From contig JAQXTH010000046.1 of the NCBI GenBank assembly GCA_029219385.1, positions 1-39,351 of the forward strand: a DNA stretch of 39,351 nucleotides. Direction: 5' to 3'. Below, one piece after another: positions 7,412 to 16,700 of the stretch. The position numbers were made by a program, and so were the translations under genes. The stretch is from Prevotellaceae bacterium (GTDB taxonomy: Bacteria > Bacteroidota > Bacteroidia > Bacteroidales > Bacteroidaceae). Position 1 is the first letter of the stretch. Each line of letters begins with the position of its first letter. A model generated the notes under the pieces. The model was given only the letters and a program-made list of their open reading frames with translations. It did no database searches and was not told the origin of the DNA.

Positions 7412-8929
7412 ATGAAAGCACCTACATTTTTATGTGTCGCGGCTTCACTCCCCATCGTCTTGTCTGCCACAAACAGAAACAAGCCAAACATTGTATTTAT
7501 TCTATGTGACGACATGGGATATGGGGATCTCGCGTGTTATGGTCAAAAATATATCAACACACCAAATATCGACAATCTCGCCAAAGAGGGAATGAGGTTT
7601 ACCCAGGCATATTCGGGCAGTCCCGTCAGTGCTCCGTCGCGAGCTTCCCTTATGACTGGTCAACACACCGGTCATTGCGAGATAAGAGGAAACAAAGAAT
7701 ATTGGAGTGGCAACATACAATATGGAGACAACACAGATTTCGCCATATCGGGGCAACATCCTTTAGACCTCGACCATGTTGTGCTGCCCGAAATATTGAA
7801 AGACCATGGATATACAACCGCGCAGTTTGGAAAATGGGCCGGTGGTTATGAAGGATCCGTATCAACCCCCGACAAACGTGGCATAGATGAATTTTTTGGC
7901 TATATTTGTCAGTTCCAAGCACATCTATACTATCCTAATTTCTTAAACCGTTATAGTAAGATGAAAGGAGACACTTGCGTTGTGCGTGAAACTTTGTCAC
8001 AAAATATTATGTTTCCTATGTTTGGTAAAAATTATTTTAAGCGACAACAATATTCTGCTGACATTATACATCAAAAGGCTCTTGAGTGGATTGACCGGCA
8101 AAATGCAGGACAGCCTTTTTATGCACTATTGACCTATACCCTCCCCCACGCTGAACTTGCTCAGCCTCACGACTCTATTCTAAAATATTATCAAGAGCAG
8201 TTTGTCGAAGATAAAACATTTAAAGGTAGCAGTGGCAGTAGATACAATTCAGTGACTCATACTCATGCTCAATTTGCCGCCATGATCACACGTCTCGACA
8301 CATATGTGGGTGAAATAATAATGAAATTAAAAGAAAAAGGTCTCGATGGAAATACCATTATAATATTTTCGAGCGACAATGGTCCCCACGAAGAAGGAGG
8401 AGCAGATCCTTCTTTCTTTAATCGAGACGGGCTTTTGAGAGGTCTCAAACGACAAACCTACGAGGGAGGAATAAGAGTGCCTTTCATTGTGAAATGGCCC
8501 GGCAAAATCAAGGCAAACACCACAAACAATCTCCCTATTGCATTTTGGGATATTATGCCGACCTTCTGTGATATATTAGGTTTAAAAAATTATGAGGAAA
8601 AATATTCCAACAAAAATAAAGATACAGACTATTTCGACGGAGTTTCTTTTCTGCCTTCACTGTTGGGGAAAAACAAAAAACAAAAAAAACACGATTTTTT
8701 GTATTGGGAATTTAATGAAACAAATCAGGTGGCTGTGCGCAAAGGAGATTGGAAACTAATTTCAAAATCAGGCAAATGTTACCTGTATAACCTTGCCAAT
8801 GACATTCATGAAGATAACGATTTGTCAATCCAACATCCCGAAATTGTAAATCAATTGGTTGACATTACACATAAACAACATACTCCAAATCAAATTTTTC
8901 ATGTCACAATGCCGGGACAAAAAAAATAG
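7412..8929 (+). CDS. Secreted S1-family sulfatase (Ser-type formylglycine site, S1_16-like)
   Basis: A 505-residue sulfatase with a signal peptide (about 1-19). It opens with the metal-binding IVFILCDDMGYGD (Asp33-Asp34). The formylglycine motif is S73-A-P-S-R77, a Ser-type site that requires an anaerobic sulfatase-maturating radical SAM enzyme not present in this window. The usual GKWHLG is replaced by GKWAGG (about residue 140). It is followed by a GIDEFFGYICQFQAHLYYP region, which resembles family S1_16 as I recall it. SSDNGPHEEGG supplies the later Asp-Asn metal ligands. S1_16 members studied in Bacteroides act on 4-O-sulfated Gal/GalNAc, but the specificity here is inference. It sits 25 bp after the kinase-RapZ gene, an unexpected neighbour for biosynthetic genes. 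Confidence 0.88.
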   Translation: MKAPTFLCVAASLPIVLSATNRNKPNIVFILCDDMGYGDLACYGQKYINTPNIDNLAKEGMRFTQAYSGSPVSAPSRASLMTGQHTGHCEIRGNKEYWSGNIQYGDNTDFAISGQHPLDLDHVVLPEILKDHGYTTAQFGKWAGGYEGSVSTPDKRGIDEFFGYICQFQAHLYYPNFLNRYSKMKGDTCVVRETLSQNIMFPMFGKNYFKRQQYSADIIHQKALEWIDRQNAGQPFYALLTYTLPHAELAQPHDSILKYYQEQFVEDKTFKGSSGSRYNSVTHTHAQFAAMITRLDTYVGEIIMKLKEKGLDGNTIIIFSSDNGPHEEGGADPSFFNRDGLLRGLKRQTYEGGIRVPFIVKWPGKIKANTTNNLPIAFWDIMPTFCDILGLKNYEEKYSNKNKDTDYFDGVSFLPSLLGKNKKQKKHDFLYWEFNETNQVAVRKGDWKLISKSGKCYLYNLANDIHEDNDLSIQHPEIVNQLVDITHKQHTPNQIFHVTMPGQKK

Positions 8930-8932
8930 TGT

Positions 8933-8940
8933 TACCTTTG
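8933..8940 (+). promoter_or_regulatory. Candidate -7 promoter box for ilvA-ridA
   Basis: TACCTTTG followed by CA is an exact match to the Bacteroidota -7 consensus. It lies between the sulfatase stop and the ilvA start, 22 bp upstream of the latter. I see no good TTG at -33. It suggests that ilvA-ridA is transcribed independently of the glycan cluster. Confidence 0.5.
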
Positions 8941-8962
8941 CACTAATAAATTAAACACTGCC

Positions 8963-10174
8963 ATGTCGGAAATATTAAAACTTGACAATTTCTACAAAGC
9001 ACAATTTGTATTGAGCAAAGTGTTGCGCACAACAGAATTGATTCGCACATCACGCATCAATCCTGATTGTGATGTATATATCAAACCCGAATGTCTGCAA
9101 AACACCGGGTCTTTCAAACTTCGTGGGGCATATTACAAAATATCCCAATTATCCGAAGAAGAAAAAGCCAAAGGCGTAATTGCATGTTCTGCCGGTAACC
9201 ATGCTCAAGGTGTTGCGCTTGGAGCAACCTCAATGGGAATTAAAAGCCTTATATGTTTGCCCGAGGGTGCACCTATCGGAAAAGTGGAAGCAACACGAAG
9301 ACTTGGAGCAGAAGTTTGTCTTGTTCCCGGTGTCTATGATGATGCCTATCAACATGCTTTGTCGCTAAGAGACAAACACGGCTATACTTTTATTCACCCG
9401 TTTGATGATCCTAATGTAATAGCCGGCCAGGGAACCATAGGTCTTGAAATCCTTAACCAACTGCCCGATGTAGAGACTGTCGTGGTTCCTGTTGGAGGAG
9501 GCGGACTTATTTCGGGTGTTGCATTTGCCATTAAGTCACTTAATCCAAAAGTAAAGATATATGGTGTGCAGTCGGAAGGAGCCCCCTCTATGGTAAACAG
9601 TCTTCATGACCACACAATAGAAAGATTGCCTTTTGTTTCTACTGTTGCCGACGGCATTGCTGTAAAAGAACCCGGCAAATTAACATACGAAACATGTGCA
9701 AACTATGTTGACGATATTGTTACGGTAAGCGATGATGAGATTTGTGCTGCAATCCTACGCCTCATTGAGCGAGAAAAATTGGCAAGCGAAGGAGCCGGTG
9801 CAACTGCCGTTGCTGCTGTAATGTTTGACAAACTTCCGGTCAGAGGCAAGAAAACCGTTTGCATAGTCAGTGGTGGAAACATTGATGTAACCCTGTTAAA
9901 CAGAGTGATCAACAGAGGTTTATTAAAGTCCGGACGTCTATGTTCAATTGAAATAGAACTTGAGGATGAACCGGGACAACTTGTCGGTGTAAGTTCATGT
10001 ATTGCTCGAGTTGGAGGAAATGTTACAGGGGTGCACTACGACCGCACCAGCATTGTCAAAAAGGTTAATTCCTGCATACTCAAACTTGATATTGAAACAA
10101 AAAACCACGAACATATTCAACAAATCAAACAACAACTTATAGATCAAGGTTTTCGTCTTTATAGTCAAGAATAA
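8963..10174 (+). CDS. ilvA: Threonine ammonia-lyase (threonine dehydratase) with C-terminal ACT domain
   Basis: A 403-residue PLP enzyme that deaminates threonine to 2-oxobutanoate (with serine as side substrate), the first step towards isoleucine or propionate. TGSFKLRGA places the Schiff-base lysine at residue 52, SAGNHAQGVA (about 76-85) contacts the substrate, and PVGGGGLISG (about 175-184) binds the cofactor phosphate. EGAGA and VSGGN follow. From about residue 325 an ACT domain (SIEIELEDEPGQL) is present, as in the roughly 400-residue single-ACT class. This is shorter than the 514-residue E. coli IlvA with two ACT-like domains. It is followed after 25 bp by ridA, a functionally meaningful pair because RidA hydrolyses the 2-aminocrotonate intermediate released by this enzyme. 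Confidence 0.93.
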   Translation: MSEILKLDNFYKAQFVLSKVLRTTELIRTSRINPDCDVYIKPECLQNTGSFKLRGAYYKISQLSEEEKAKGVIACSAGNHAQGVALGATSMGIKSLICLPEGAPIGKVEATRRLGAEVCLVPGVYDDAYQHALSLRDKHGYTFIHPFDDPNVIAGQGTIGLEILNQLPDVETVVVPVGGGGLISGVAFAIKSLNPKVKIYGVQSEGAPSMVNSLHDHTIERLPFVSTVADGIAVKEPGKLTYETCANYVDDIVTVSDDEICAAILRLIEREKLASEGAGATAVAAVMFDKLPVRGKKTVCIVSGGNIDVTLLNRVINRGLLKSGRLCSIEIELEDEPGQLVGVSSCIARVGGNVTGVHYDRTSIVKKVNSCILKLDIETKNHEHIQQIKQQLIDQGFRLYSQE

Positions 10175-10199
10175 TCTATAACAAAATAATTTTCATAAT

Positions 10200-10577
10200 A
10201 TGAAAGCAATACATACCGACAACGCCCCTAAAGCATTGGGTCCTTACAGTCAGGCAATCAAAGCAGGAAATATGGTTTTTTGTTCCGGACAAGTGCCAAT
10301 CAATCCTGAAACAAACAATTTTGTTGAAGGCGGAATTAAAGAACAAACAAGACAGGCTCTCCTAAACGCTCAAAACATACTGCGACAAGCAGGATTAGAG
10401 TTGTCTAACGTTGTAAAAACCACAGTGTTTCTTTCAGACATGAATGATTTTGTGGCCATGAATGAAGTTTATGCAGAATTTTTCTCAATGCCATACCCTG
10501 CGCGCTCGGCTGTTGCCGTTAAGACTTTACCCAAAAATGCCTTGGTCGAAATAGAATGTATCGCCGTTGCAGAATAA
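10200..10577 (+). CDS. ridA: RidA family reactive enamine/imine deaminase
   Basis: A 125-residue RidA/YjgF/UK114 protein. It speeds hydrolysis of reactive enamine and imine intermediates, chiefly 2-aminocrotonate made by threonine dehydratase, and so protects PLP enzymes. The family pattern is clear: APKALGPYSQAIKAG near the N-terminus, FCSGQVPINPE, EQTRQALLNAQNIL, VKTTVFLSDMNDF, and the C-terminal PARSAVAVKTLPKNALVEIE with the conserved Arg (about 104) and Glu (about 119). The length is typical. It is cotranscribed with ilvA (25-bp gap) and followed by a strong terminator. Confidence 0.94.
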   Translation: MKAIHTDNAPKALGPYSQAIKAGNMVFCSGQVPINPETNNFVEGGIKEQTRQALLNAQNILRQAGLELSNVVKTTVFLSDMNDFVAMNEVYAEFFSMPYPARSAVAVKTLPKNALVEIECIAVAE

Positions 10578-10614
10578 CATTTTATATTCCAAACAATAGT
10601 ATGTAATGATAGTT

Positions 10615-10656
10615 TGTGTCATAATACGATTTCTTCGTGTTATGACACATATTTTT
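10615..10656 (+). terminator. Intrinsic terminator after ridA
   Basis: TGTGTCATAA (10615-10624) pairs with TTATGACACA (10640-10649). ACGA/TCGT extends the stem inside after single unpaired bases. The hairpin is followed directly by TATTTTT (10650-10656). It closes the ilvA-ridA transcript. Confidence 0.85.
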
Positions 10657-10707
10657 ATCAATAAATGCTAATAGCTGATGAATAGCACTAAAAAGGATTA
10701 AAACGAC

Positions 10708-10738
10708 TTGTCGGAATGAGATAAAACCATTAACTTTG
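10708..10738 (+). promoter_or_regulatory. Promoter of the bamD-rpoZ block
   Basis: TTG at 10708-10710, a 20-nt spacer and TAACTTTG (then CA) at 10731-10738 form a full Bacteroidota housekeeping promoter. It lies 29 bp upstream of the bamD start and directly after the ridA terminator. Confidence 0.75.
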
Positions 10739-10767
10739 CATTTAAAACACATAGTTATAATTTTACG

Positions 10768-11652
10768 ATGGCATATTCTTTTAACAACAAGATACCTTTT
10801 GTTTGTGTGGCAATGTTGATTGTCATGTTGACAATTAGTAGTTGTTCCTCTTTAACCAAAATCCATAAAAATCCTGACTATAACCACAAGTTAGAAGTTG
10901 CCAAACAATTTTATGCAGAAGGGAGTTATTCAAATTCGGCAGAAGTATTAGAAAGTATCATGTCGGCATTTCGTCACACAAAGCAAGGAGACGAAGCAAT
11001 GTTTCTGCTGGGCATGTGCAAATATATGACTCGCGATTATATAAGCGCGAGCGAAATTCTAAAACGATATTATAGTCGCACATACCCCAAAGGTATGTTT
11101 GTAGACGAAGCACGTTTTTATTCCGCTAAATCATGGTATTACTCCACTTTGCCGACAAAACTTGATCAATCAAACACATATACAGCCATTAACGAATTAA
11201 ACTCTGTAATTGATTACAACCCTGAGAGTAAATACATTCCGCAAGTCAAAGAACTTCTTTTTAAACTGCAAGATCAACTTGTAGAAAAAGAATATCTCGC
11301 TGCAAAGTTATATTACACTTTGGGCGGCTATTTTGGAAATTGCAATAATGGAGGAAATAATTATCAAGCATGTGTTATCACCGCTCAAAACGCCATAAAG
11401 ACATACCCCTATTCAAAACGCAAAGAAGAGTTTGCCATTCTGATACTCAAAGCAAAATACAAACTTGCAGAACAAAGTATAGAATATAAGAAATACGATC
11501 GTCTGAATGACACTGTGGATGAGTATTTTGGTTTTGTGAACGAGTTTCCCCAGTCTTCACATCTTGCAGAAGCAAAAACCATTTATTCAAAAGCAGACAA
11601 AGAACTAAAAAGCAAACATTTAAAGAAATTTTCAGAAACAGAAACCGACTAA
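10768..11652 (+). CDS. bamD: Outer membrane assembly lipoprotein BamD
   Basis: A 294-residue lipoprotein with tetratricopeptide-like repeats, the BamD component of the beta-barrel assembly machine. A signal peptide ends in the lipobox LTISSC, giving Cys26 as the lipidated residue. Helical repeats follow: YNHKLEVAKQFYAEGSYSNS, GDEAMFLLGMCKY, AINELNSVIDYNPESKY, and a C-terminal part with EEFAILILKAKYKLAEQSIEYK. The length and the YYSRTYPKG and NEFPQSSH features fit Bacteroidota BamD. Its neighbours rpoZ and a DUF4293 gene form a gene order I recognise from other Bacteroidales, which strengthens the call. Confidence 0.9.
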   Translation: MAYSFNNKIPFVCVAMLIVMLTISSCSSLTKIHKNPDYNHKLEVAKQFYAEGSYSNSAEVLESIMSAFRHTKQGDEAMFLLGMCKYMTRDYISASEILKRYYSRTYPKGMFVDEARFYSAKSWYYSTLPTKLDQSNTYTAINELNSVIDYNPESKYIPQVKELLFKLQDQLVEKEYLAAKLYYTLGGYFGNCNNGGNNYQACVITAQNAIKTYPYSKRKEEFAILILKAKYKLAEQSIEYKKYDRLNDTVDEYFGFVNEFPQSSHLAEAKTIYSKADKELKSKHLKKFSETETD

Positions 11653-11674
11653 ATTTATCAAAACACCAACAATT

Positions 11675-12007
11675 ATGAACTACAAAAAAACCAACGCCCC
11701 TTTAACAACAAAAACACGCAATTTGATGGACTATGCTCAAGCAACAGGAAACATTTATGAAAGCGTTGTAATAATGAGCAAGCGTGCAAATCAAATCACA
11801 TCAGAAATAAAAACAGATTTAACACAGAAACTCAAAGAATTTGGCAGCAAGTCAGACACACTCGAAGAAGAATTTGACAATAGAGAACAGACCGAAATAT
11901 CACGTTTCTATGAACGTATGCCAAAACCCGGACTTATTGCAGAACAAGAAATGCTTGACGGAAAAATATATTTTCGCAATCCACGTGAAGAAAAGAAATT
12001 TAAATAA
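11675..12007 (+). CDS. rpoZ: RNA polymerase omega subunit, Bacteroidota type
   Basis: A 110-residue protein of the RpoZ/omega family in its Bacteroidota form. Omega helps assemble and stabilise RNA polymerase through the beta-prime subunit. Segments matching what I know of the family are NYKKTNAPLTTKTRN at the start, GNIYESVVIMSKRANQI (about 27-43), the acidic EEEFDNREQTEISRFYERMPKP and the C-terminal GKIYFRNP. It lies 22 bp after bamD and 43 bp before the DUF4293 gene, in the conserved Bacteroidales order. The sequence is too divergent from proteobacterial omega for motif-level comparison, so the call rests on the lineage-specific pattern and context. Confidence 0.82.
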   Translation: MNYKKTNAPLTTKTRNLMDYAQATGNIYESVVIMSKRANQITSEIKTDLTQKLKEFGSKSDTLEEEFDNREQTEISRFYERMPKPGLIAEQEMLDGKIYFRNPREEKKFK

Positions 12008-12050
12008 AATCTCAAATCCACAAAACAAACCTAATTATATTTGACACAAA

Positions 12051-12452
12051 ATGATACAACGAATTCAGACCCTGCATCTTATATTCGCAGCAATAATCGG
12101 CATTATTACAATCTCAATAGCAATATCAACCGATAATTTTGGCAGCAAAGAACAAACGTTGTGTCAATATGCTTTTGTATCGACTCTAAGCCTGGTTTCG
12201 ATAGTGGATATATGGTCGGTATTTTTATTTACCAATCGCAAGCGACAAATGAGAGTTGTTTGTACCTCGTTTATTATTTCTCTAATAGGATTGGCAATCG
12301 TAATTGTAGAAACCATTCTTGAAAACAATGATTTCAGACAGTCTTGTGTTTTAGGAAGTCTGGTTATTGCCATTGCTATATTAAACATTCTTGCACATAA
12401 GAGAATAAGATATGACGACAATTTAGTCAAGTCGGCTGACAGACTAAGGTAA
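12051..12452 (+). CDS. DUF4293 family membrane protein
   Basis: A 133-residue integral membrane protein with four predicted transmembrane segments: about 6-26 (IFAAIIGIITISIAIS), 40-60, 70-92 and 98-115. It has a short charged C-terminal tail. The N-terminus MIQRIQTLHL is characteristic of DUF4293 proteins. The position after bamD and rpoZ is the usual one in Bacteroidales. No catalytic motif is visible and the function is unknown. The conserved linkage hints at an envelope-related role but does not prove it. Confidence 0.8.
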   Translation: MIQRIQTLHLIFAAIIGIITISIAISTDNFGSKEQTLCQYAFVSTLSLVSIVDIWSVFLFTNRKRQMRVVCTSFIISLIGLAIVIVETILENNDFRQSCVLGSLVIAIAILNILAHKRIRYDDNLVKSADRLR

Positions 12453-12488
12453 ACATCTGTTTTTCATTATCATCACCCCTCCCATTGT

Positions 12489-12872
12489 ATGTCTGTCAAC
12501 AAAGTTATTTTAATAGGCAATGTGGGGCGCGATCCAAACATCAGATATGTTGACGTAGACCGTGCCGTTGCCACATTCACACTTGCAACAACAGAACCAC
12601 CCTATACATTGGCAAACGGAACACGTGTTGCAGAAAGAACAGATTGGCACAACATTGTTGTGTGGGGAAATCTTGCAAAAATTGTTGAGCAATATGTGCG
12701 CAAAGGAAACAAACTATATATAGAGGGAAGCATTCACTCGCGCACCTATGAAGACAAAACCGGATATCGTAAAATAATTACAGAAATATGGGCAGAAAAA
12801 ATAGAATTTTGCTCCGTCTCCATGCGAAATAACAATAATGGTGTAAATGAAAACTCTTCACTGCAACAATAA
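12489..12872 (+). CDS. ssb: Single-stranded DNA-binding protein
   Basis: A 127-residue SSB with one OB fold. MSVNKVILIGNVGRDPNIRY at the start, VATFTLATTE, ERTDWHNIVVWGNLAKIVEQYVRKG (about 49-73) and LYIEGSIHSRTYEDKTG are classic SSB segments. It binds single-stranded DNA in replication, recombination and repair. The C-terminus is short and ends SSLQQ, without the acidic tip (DDDIPF-like) that recruits partner proteins in canonical SSB. It may therefore be a secondary SSB, and the main one may be elsewhere. Its last 26 bp overlap the start of the phosphopantetheinyl transferase gene. Confidence 0.9.
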   Translation: MSVNKVILIGNVGRDPNIRYVDVDRAVATFTLATTEPPYTLANGTRVAERTDWHNIVVWGNLAKIVEQYVRKGNKLYIEGSIHSRTYEDKTGYRKIITEIWAEKIEFCSVSMRNNNNGVNENSSLQQ

Positions 12873-13482
12873 TTGCAAATTATATGTGAGCCCCATTGTT
12901 AGCACACTAAATGAATTTTCTCACTTCTTCGGCAGCAATACTGAGACCATAGTTAATCAGGCACAAAGAAAATTTTCATCTCAACACAGACAAAACGAAT
13001 GGCTCACAGTCCGAGCCTTGCTTTACAAAATTTTCAACAAACCGGTCAGCATTGCCTACAATAAAGCTGGAAAACCCTATATAGAAAATGAGATAATAAA
13101 CATAAGTATCTCGCATAGCAAAAATTATGTGGCAATCCTCACTTCCGATATGCCCTGCATTGGTGTTGATATCGAAACCATATCCCCGAGAATATTGCGT
13201 TTGCAACGCAGAATTATGCAAGAGAGTGAAATCCCTCGTGAATATGACAAATTTAGCCTCTTAGAGAAACAAACGTTTCTCACATATCTTTGGACAATCA
13301 AGGAGGCAGCTTATAAAAGTTTAAACTATCAAGATAATATCAATATTCTTACAGACATTATCATTTCATCAACTTATCCAAAAGAAAACCCAAATTTCTG
13401 TTTTACATTCCAAAACCACACTCCCCAACCCGCCACCTGCATAGAATACGACAATAATATTTGCACGTTTGTATGTTACTAA
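12847..13482 (+). CDS. 4'-phosphopantetheinyl transferase superfamily protein
   Basis: A 211-residue Sfp/HetI-like enzyme that would move the 4'-phosphopantetheine arm from coenzyme A to a Ser of an acyl or peptidyl carrier protein. Motifs are NISISHSKNYVAI (about 85-97), GVDIE (106-110, Mg2+ ligands) and WTIKEAAYKSL (149-159, catalytic Glu and Lys). RALLY (56-60) follows the usual N-terminal substrate loop. The first usable ATG lies inside ssb, and the next in-frame Met (102) is beyond the N-terminal domain, so this overlapping start is needed. Translational coupling to ssb is likely. No carrier protein or synthase is nearby, so the substrate is unknown. Confidence 0.88.
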   Translation: MKTLHCNNNCKLYVSPIVSTLNEFSHFFGSNTETIVNQAQRKFSSQHRQNEWLTVRALLYKIFNKPVSIAYNKAGKPYIENEIINISISHSKNYVAILTSDMPCIGVDIETISPRILRLQRRIMQESEIPREYDKFSLLEKQTFLTYLWTIKEAAYKSLNYQDNINILTDIIISSTYPKENPNFCFTFQNHTPQPATCIEYDNNICTFVCY

Positions 13483-13791
13483 ACTCCTATGGGGAGAGGC
13501 ACAATAAGCTAAGTCATCGACAGATGCAACATTTGAAAGCTTTAAAATTTTTATTTCGCCCATACCGGACTTATTATATTATTCCCGTAAGAAGTTTAAC
13601 AAACAGAATAAAAATATTAATTGAACAAAATTCCGAATAAAATTTCTCATCTTTCGGTAATTAACAAAATATAATACCCTATTCGACAGTCTTCTCTACA
13701 AATGTATTACATTTGCATATACAAAAGACTTAAACTAAAATCGGTCATTAGAACGATTGTAATAAATATATAATATAGTATAACTCCAATC
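13483..13791. other. Intergenic region with a promoter and a small palindrome
   Basis: I see no gene here. Just after the phosphopantetheinyl transferase stop is CTCC-TATGG-GGAG (13484-13496), a small hairpin whose sequence recurs near the right edge of the window. A-rich DNA follows. A candidate promoter is listed separately at 13708-13715. A 14-bp copy of AATCGGTCATTAGA (13739-13752) also occurs at 2521-2534. Confidence 0.6.
13708..13715 (+). promoter_or_regulatory. Candidate -7 promoter box for the CotH-kinase surface protein
   Basis: TACATTTG followed by CA matches TAnnTTTG. It lies 76 bp upstream of the start codon, giving a leader of about 70 nt that contains the AATCGGTCATTAGA repeat. 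No convincing -33 TTG is present. Confidence 0.45.
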
Positions 13792-16700
13792 ATGTGTAAT
13801 CTTTTCAAACATTTTGCATTTGCAGCAGTCATCTTGATTCCTTCCTTTATAAAAGCATACGACTTTACTTCCGGTGGAATATATTATAATATTAAAAACA
13901 ACGAGGCTGTTGTTACATATCCTAATTCAACGTCTCCAAGTAACACGTCTCCTTCGTCATACACGGGAAATATTATCATTCCCCAAACAGTTGTTTACGA
14001 CAATACTACATACGAGATAACCGCAGTGGACGAAAAGGCTTTTCTTTACTCCTCAATTAGCAGTGTCACTTTTTCAGAAGGAATAAAAACTATCGGCAAA
14101 CAAGCATTCAGCAACTGCAACAACCTCACTTCCATAACTTTGCCAAACAGTGTCACAAATATAGGATTTGATGCCTTTGCATATAATTCTTCACTGTCGA
14201 CCGTCACAATAGGAAACGGATTGGCAAAGGTAGAACAAGGCGGTTTTTATTCGTCAGCTGTAAAAAATGTTTATATAAACGGCACGACCCCTCCGATAGT
14301 ATCCAACTACTTGTTCTCTTCTAATCCTGTTGTATATGTAAAGGCGAATGCAAAATCAGATTTTGAACAATCATCATGGACTTCGTTTGGTATTTTTGAG
14401 ATCTATTATGACGCAGACTATGATTACACCGATTTATGCGAGATAATAAGCCTATATGAAAACAAATCATACCAAGACGGCAATATGCCCGGTCAATATT
14501 CCGTTGCGAGCATAAAAAATTTTAATAATGCCATAGGCCATGCAAAATCTTTGTCTGTAACTTCTACACTCGCAGAGATAAAAACTGCTGCGAAAGAAAT
14601 CCTCTTAAACCTGCCATCGTTAAACGAAATTTCACAAGGATATTATCGCATTGTCTCTGCCGGAAACGGTCAAGGATATAGCGACGGACCATACATTTAT
14701 GAATATAATATCTCCTTGTATAACAACAACGGCATTGTTCGTTGGTCTGCTTATAGTGCAAATGATTATAGTATGATATATCGTTTAGAGCCCATGGGAA
14801 ACGATTGGTCTGTGTTTAATTTGTGTGACAAATCATACATTCAGTGTGGTACAGCGTCTTTTAATTGCAATGTTACAACAACTCCGGTACCTTCGCCCCA
14901 AACTTTCACTTTGTTTGAAAACGGAAAATATATTATTCAAGCAAAAAATGCAAATAATGTTTATGCGATGACCCACAGCCACAATGGAACAAGTGCTCAA
15001 AGCGGAACTCTCGACGTGTGGGGAACGGCAACAGAAGCAGTGAAATATGGTGTGAATTTATGGTATCTTGAACCTGTGTCGGAAGAAATAGTAGAATTTC
15101 TTAAAGAGAACCGTCAAGACAATTCATTTATAATAAGTGAAGAACCTGCAGAGCCAAAGGCAAATAGAAATTATATAATAAAAAATGCCACAAATAACCT
15201 GTATCTAAATAGCGAAGGCGCATTAACTGAAGAATATGCCACAAACTCAAGTTATTTATGGCAAATCGAAGAAACTGGAGAAACTGTTGATACCTATCCG
15301 ACCTTCTTTCTTAAATCTGTTTCTTTAGATAAATATTGGAAACAGATTGACTATGCCTCAAAAAAATGGGAGTCAAATGCGCCCTACGATGCATTTGACT
15401 GGTATGATTACGCAGGGTTAAACGGAGAATTTTCAGGTGTGGACAATGCAATGGAGGTTACAATACTGCCGGCAGGAACAACAGACTCTTGGAGAAGCGA
15501 CGGTGCCACAAATGGTTATGTGATTGCCATGAAAGATATTGTGACAACAGACAAAAATTATTTTTATAAACTCGGTGCCCAAGACAATAATGTTGGCATG
15601 GAACCTTGGAACGAAAACATTGGATGGTTGTTCTATCCTATCATTTCAAACGAAAATGCGAAAGAAGATATTGACGGAGCTTTAGAAATGTATGGTCATT
15701 TAAATATAGAAGGACAAGTTTCTGACAGTCCCGGCTTTCATGACAAACAAAAGGTCGAGATCTACAAAGAAGCATTAAAGAAAACAGAAGAATTGACAGG
15801 AACCGAGACTGAAGAAACCATAAGGAAAACAATATCCGATTTAAAATCAGCATATGAAGACGCAAAAGAATTAAATCCCATAAAAGAAGGCTATTATTAT
15901 ATAGTCACCGCAGGCAATGGTCCGGGATATAATAACTCTTATTATAATTACGAATGGAAATCAGCATTGTATAATGATGGAGAATATGTGAAATGGAAGC
16001 CGTTCAATCCTCAGGATTATGAGCAAATTTATTACTTTTCTTATGCGGAAAACAACACATGGAATGTTTGTTCTGCACAAAAACAAACATATATAAACAA
16101 AGGGGCTAAATCCTATTCCACAAAAATATCGACATCTCTACAACCAGAAACAACGCAGTCGTTCACTCTCATAACAAAAGGGAAATTTGCTATTAACTTC
16201 ACCGGAAATCCCTATGTATATGCAGTTGAAGCCAGTCATAATGGTTCTGAAAACGACACGGGTTACCTAAATATTTGGGGAACGCCAAGCGAGGCATCAA
16301 AATATGGTGTCAATATGTGGTATATAAAAACTGTGCCCGATAGCATATTAGAAGAATTTTATAAAATAGACATGGGTTTGTTGGCCTTATGCTCAAACTA
16401 TGAACATATTGCAAACAATCTAAAGACCGGTAACACTCCCGGCTTATACATTGAAGAAAATGTAAACAATTTAAAAAACGTAATTTCCACTTCAAGAGAA
16501 AAAATAAATGCTCAACCAACAGAAGAGGAAAAGAAACAAATAAAACAAGAATTGGAAGATGCCTATGCGAAAGCCAAAATCACAGTACCTGTTACGGATG
16601 GCTATTATTATATAATCAATAATTATGAAGACTATAAAAAAGCATACGCCAACTACGCGTCAATATATACTGCTCCAAAATTTATTGTTGATAATCAATC

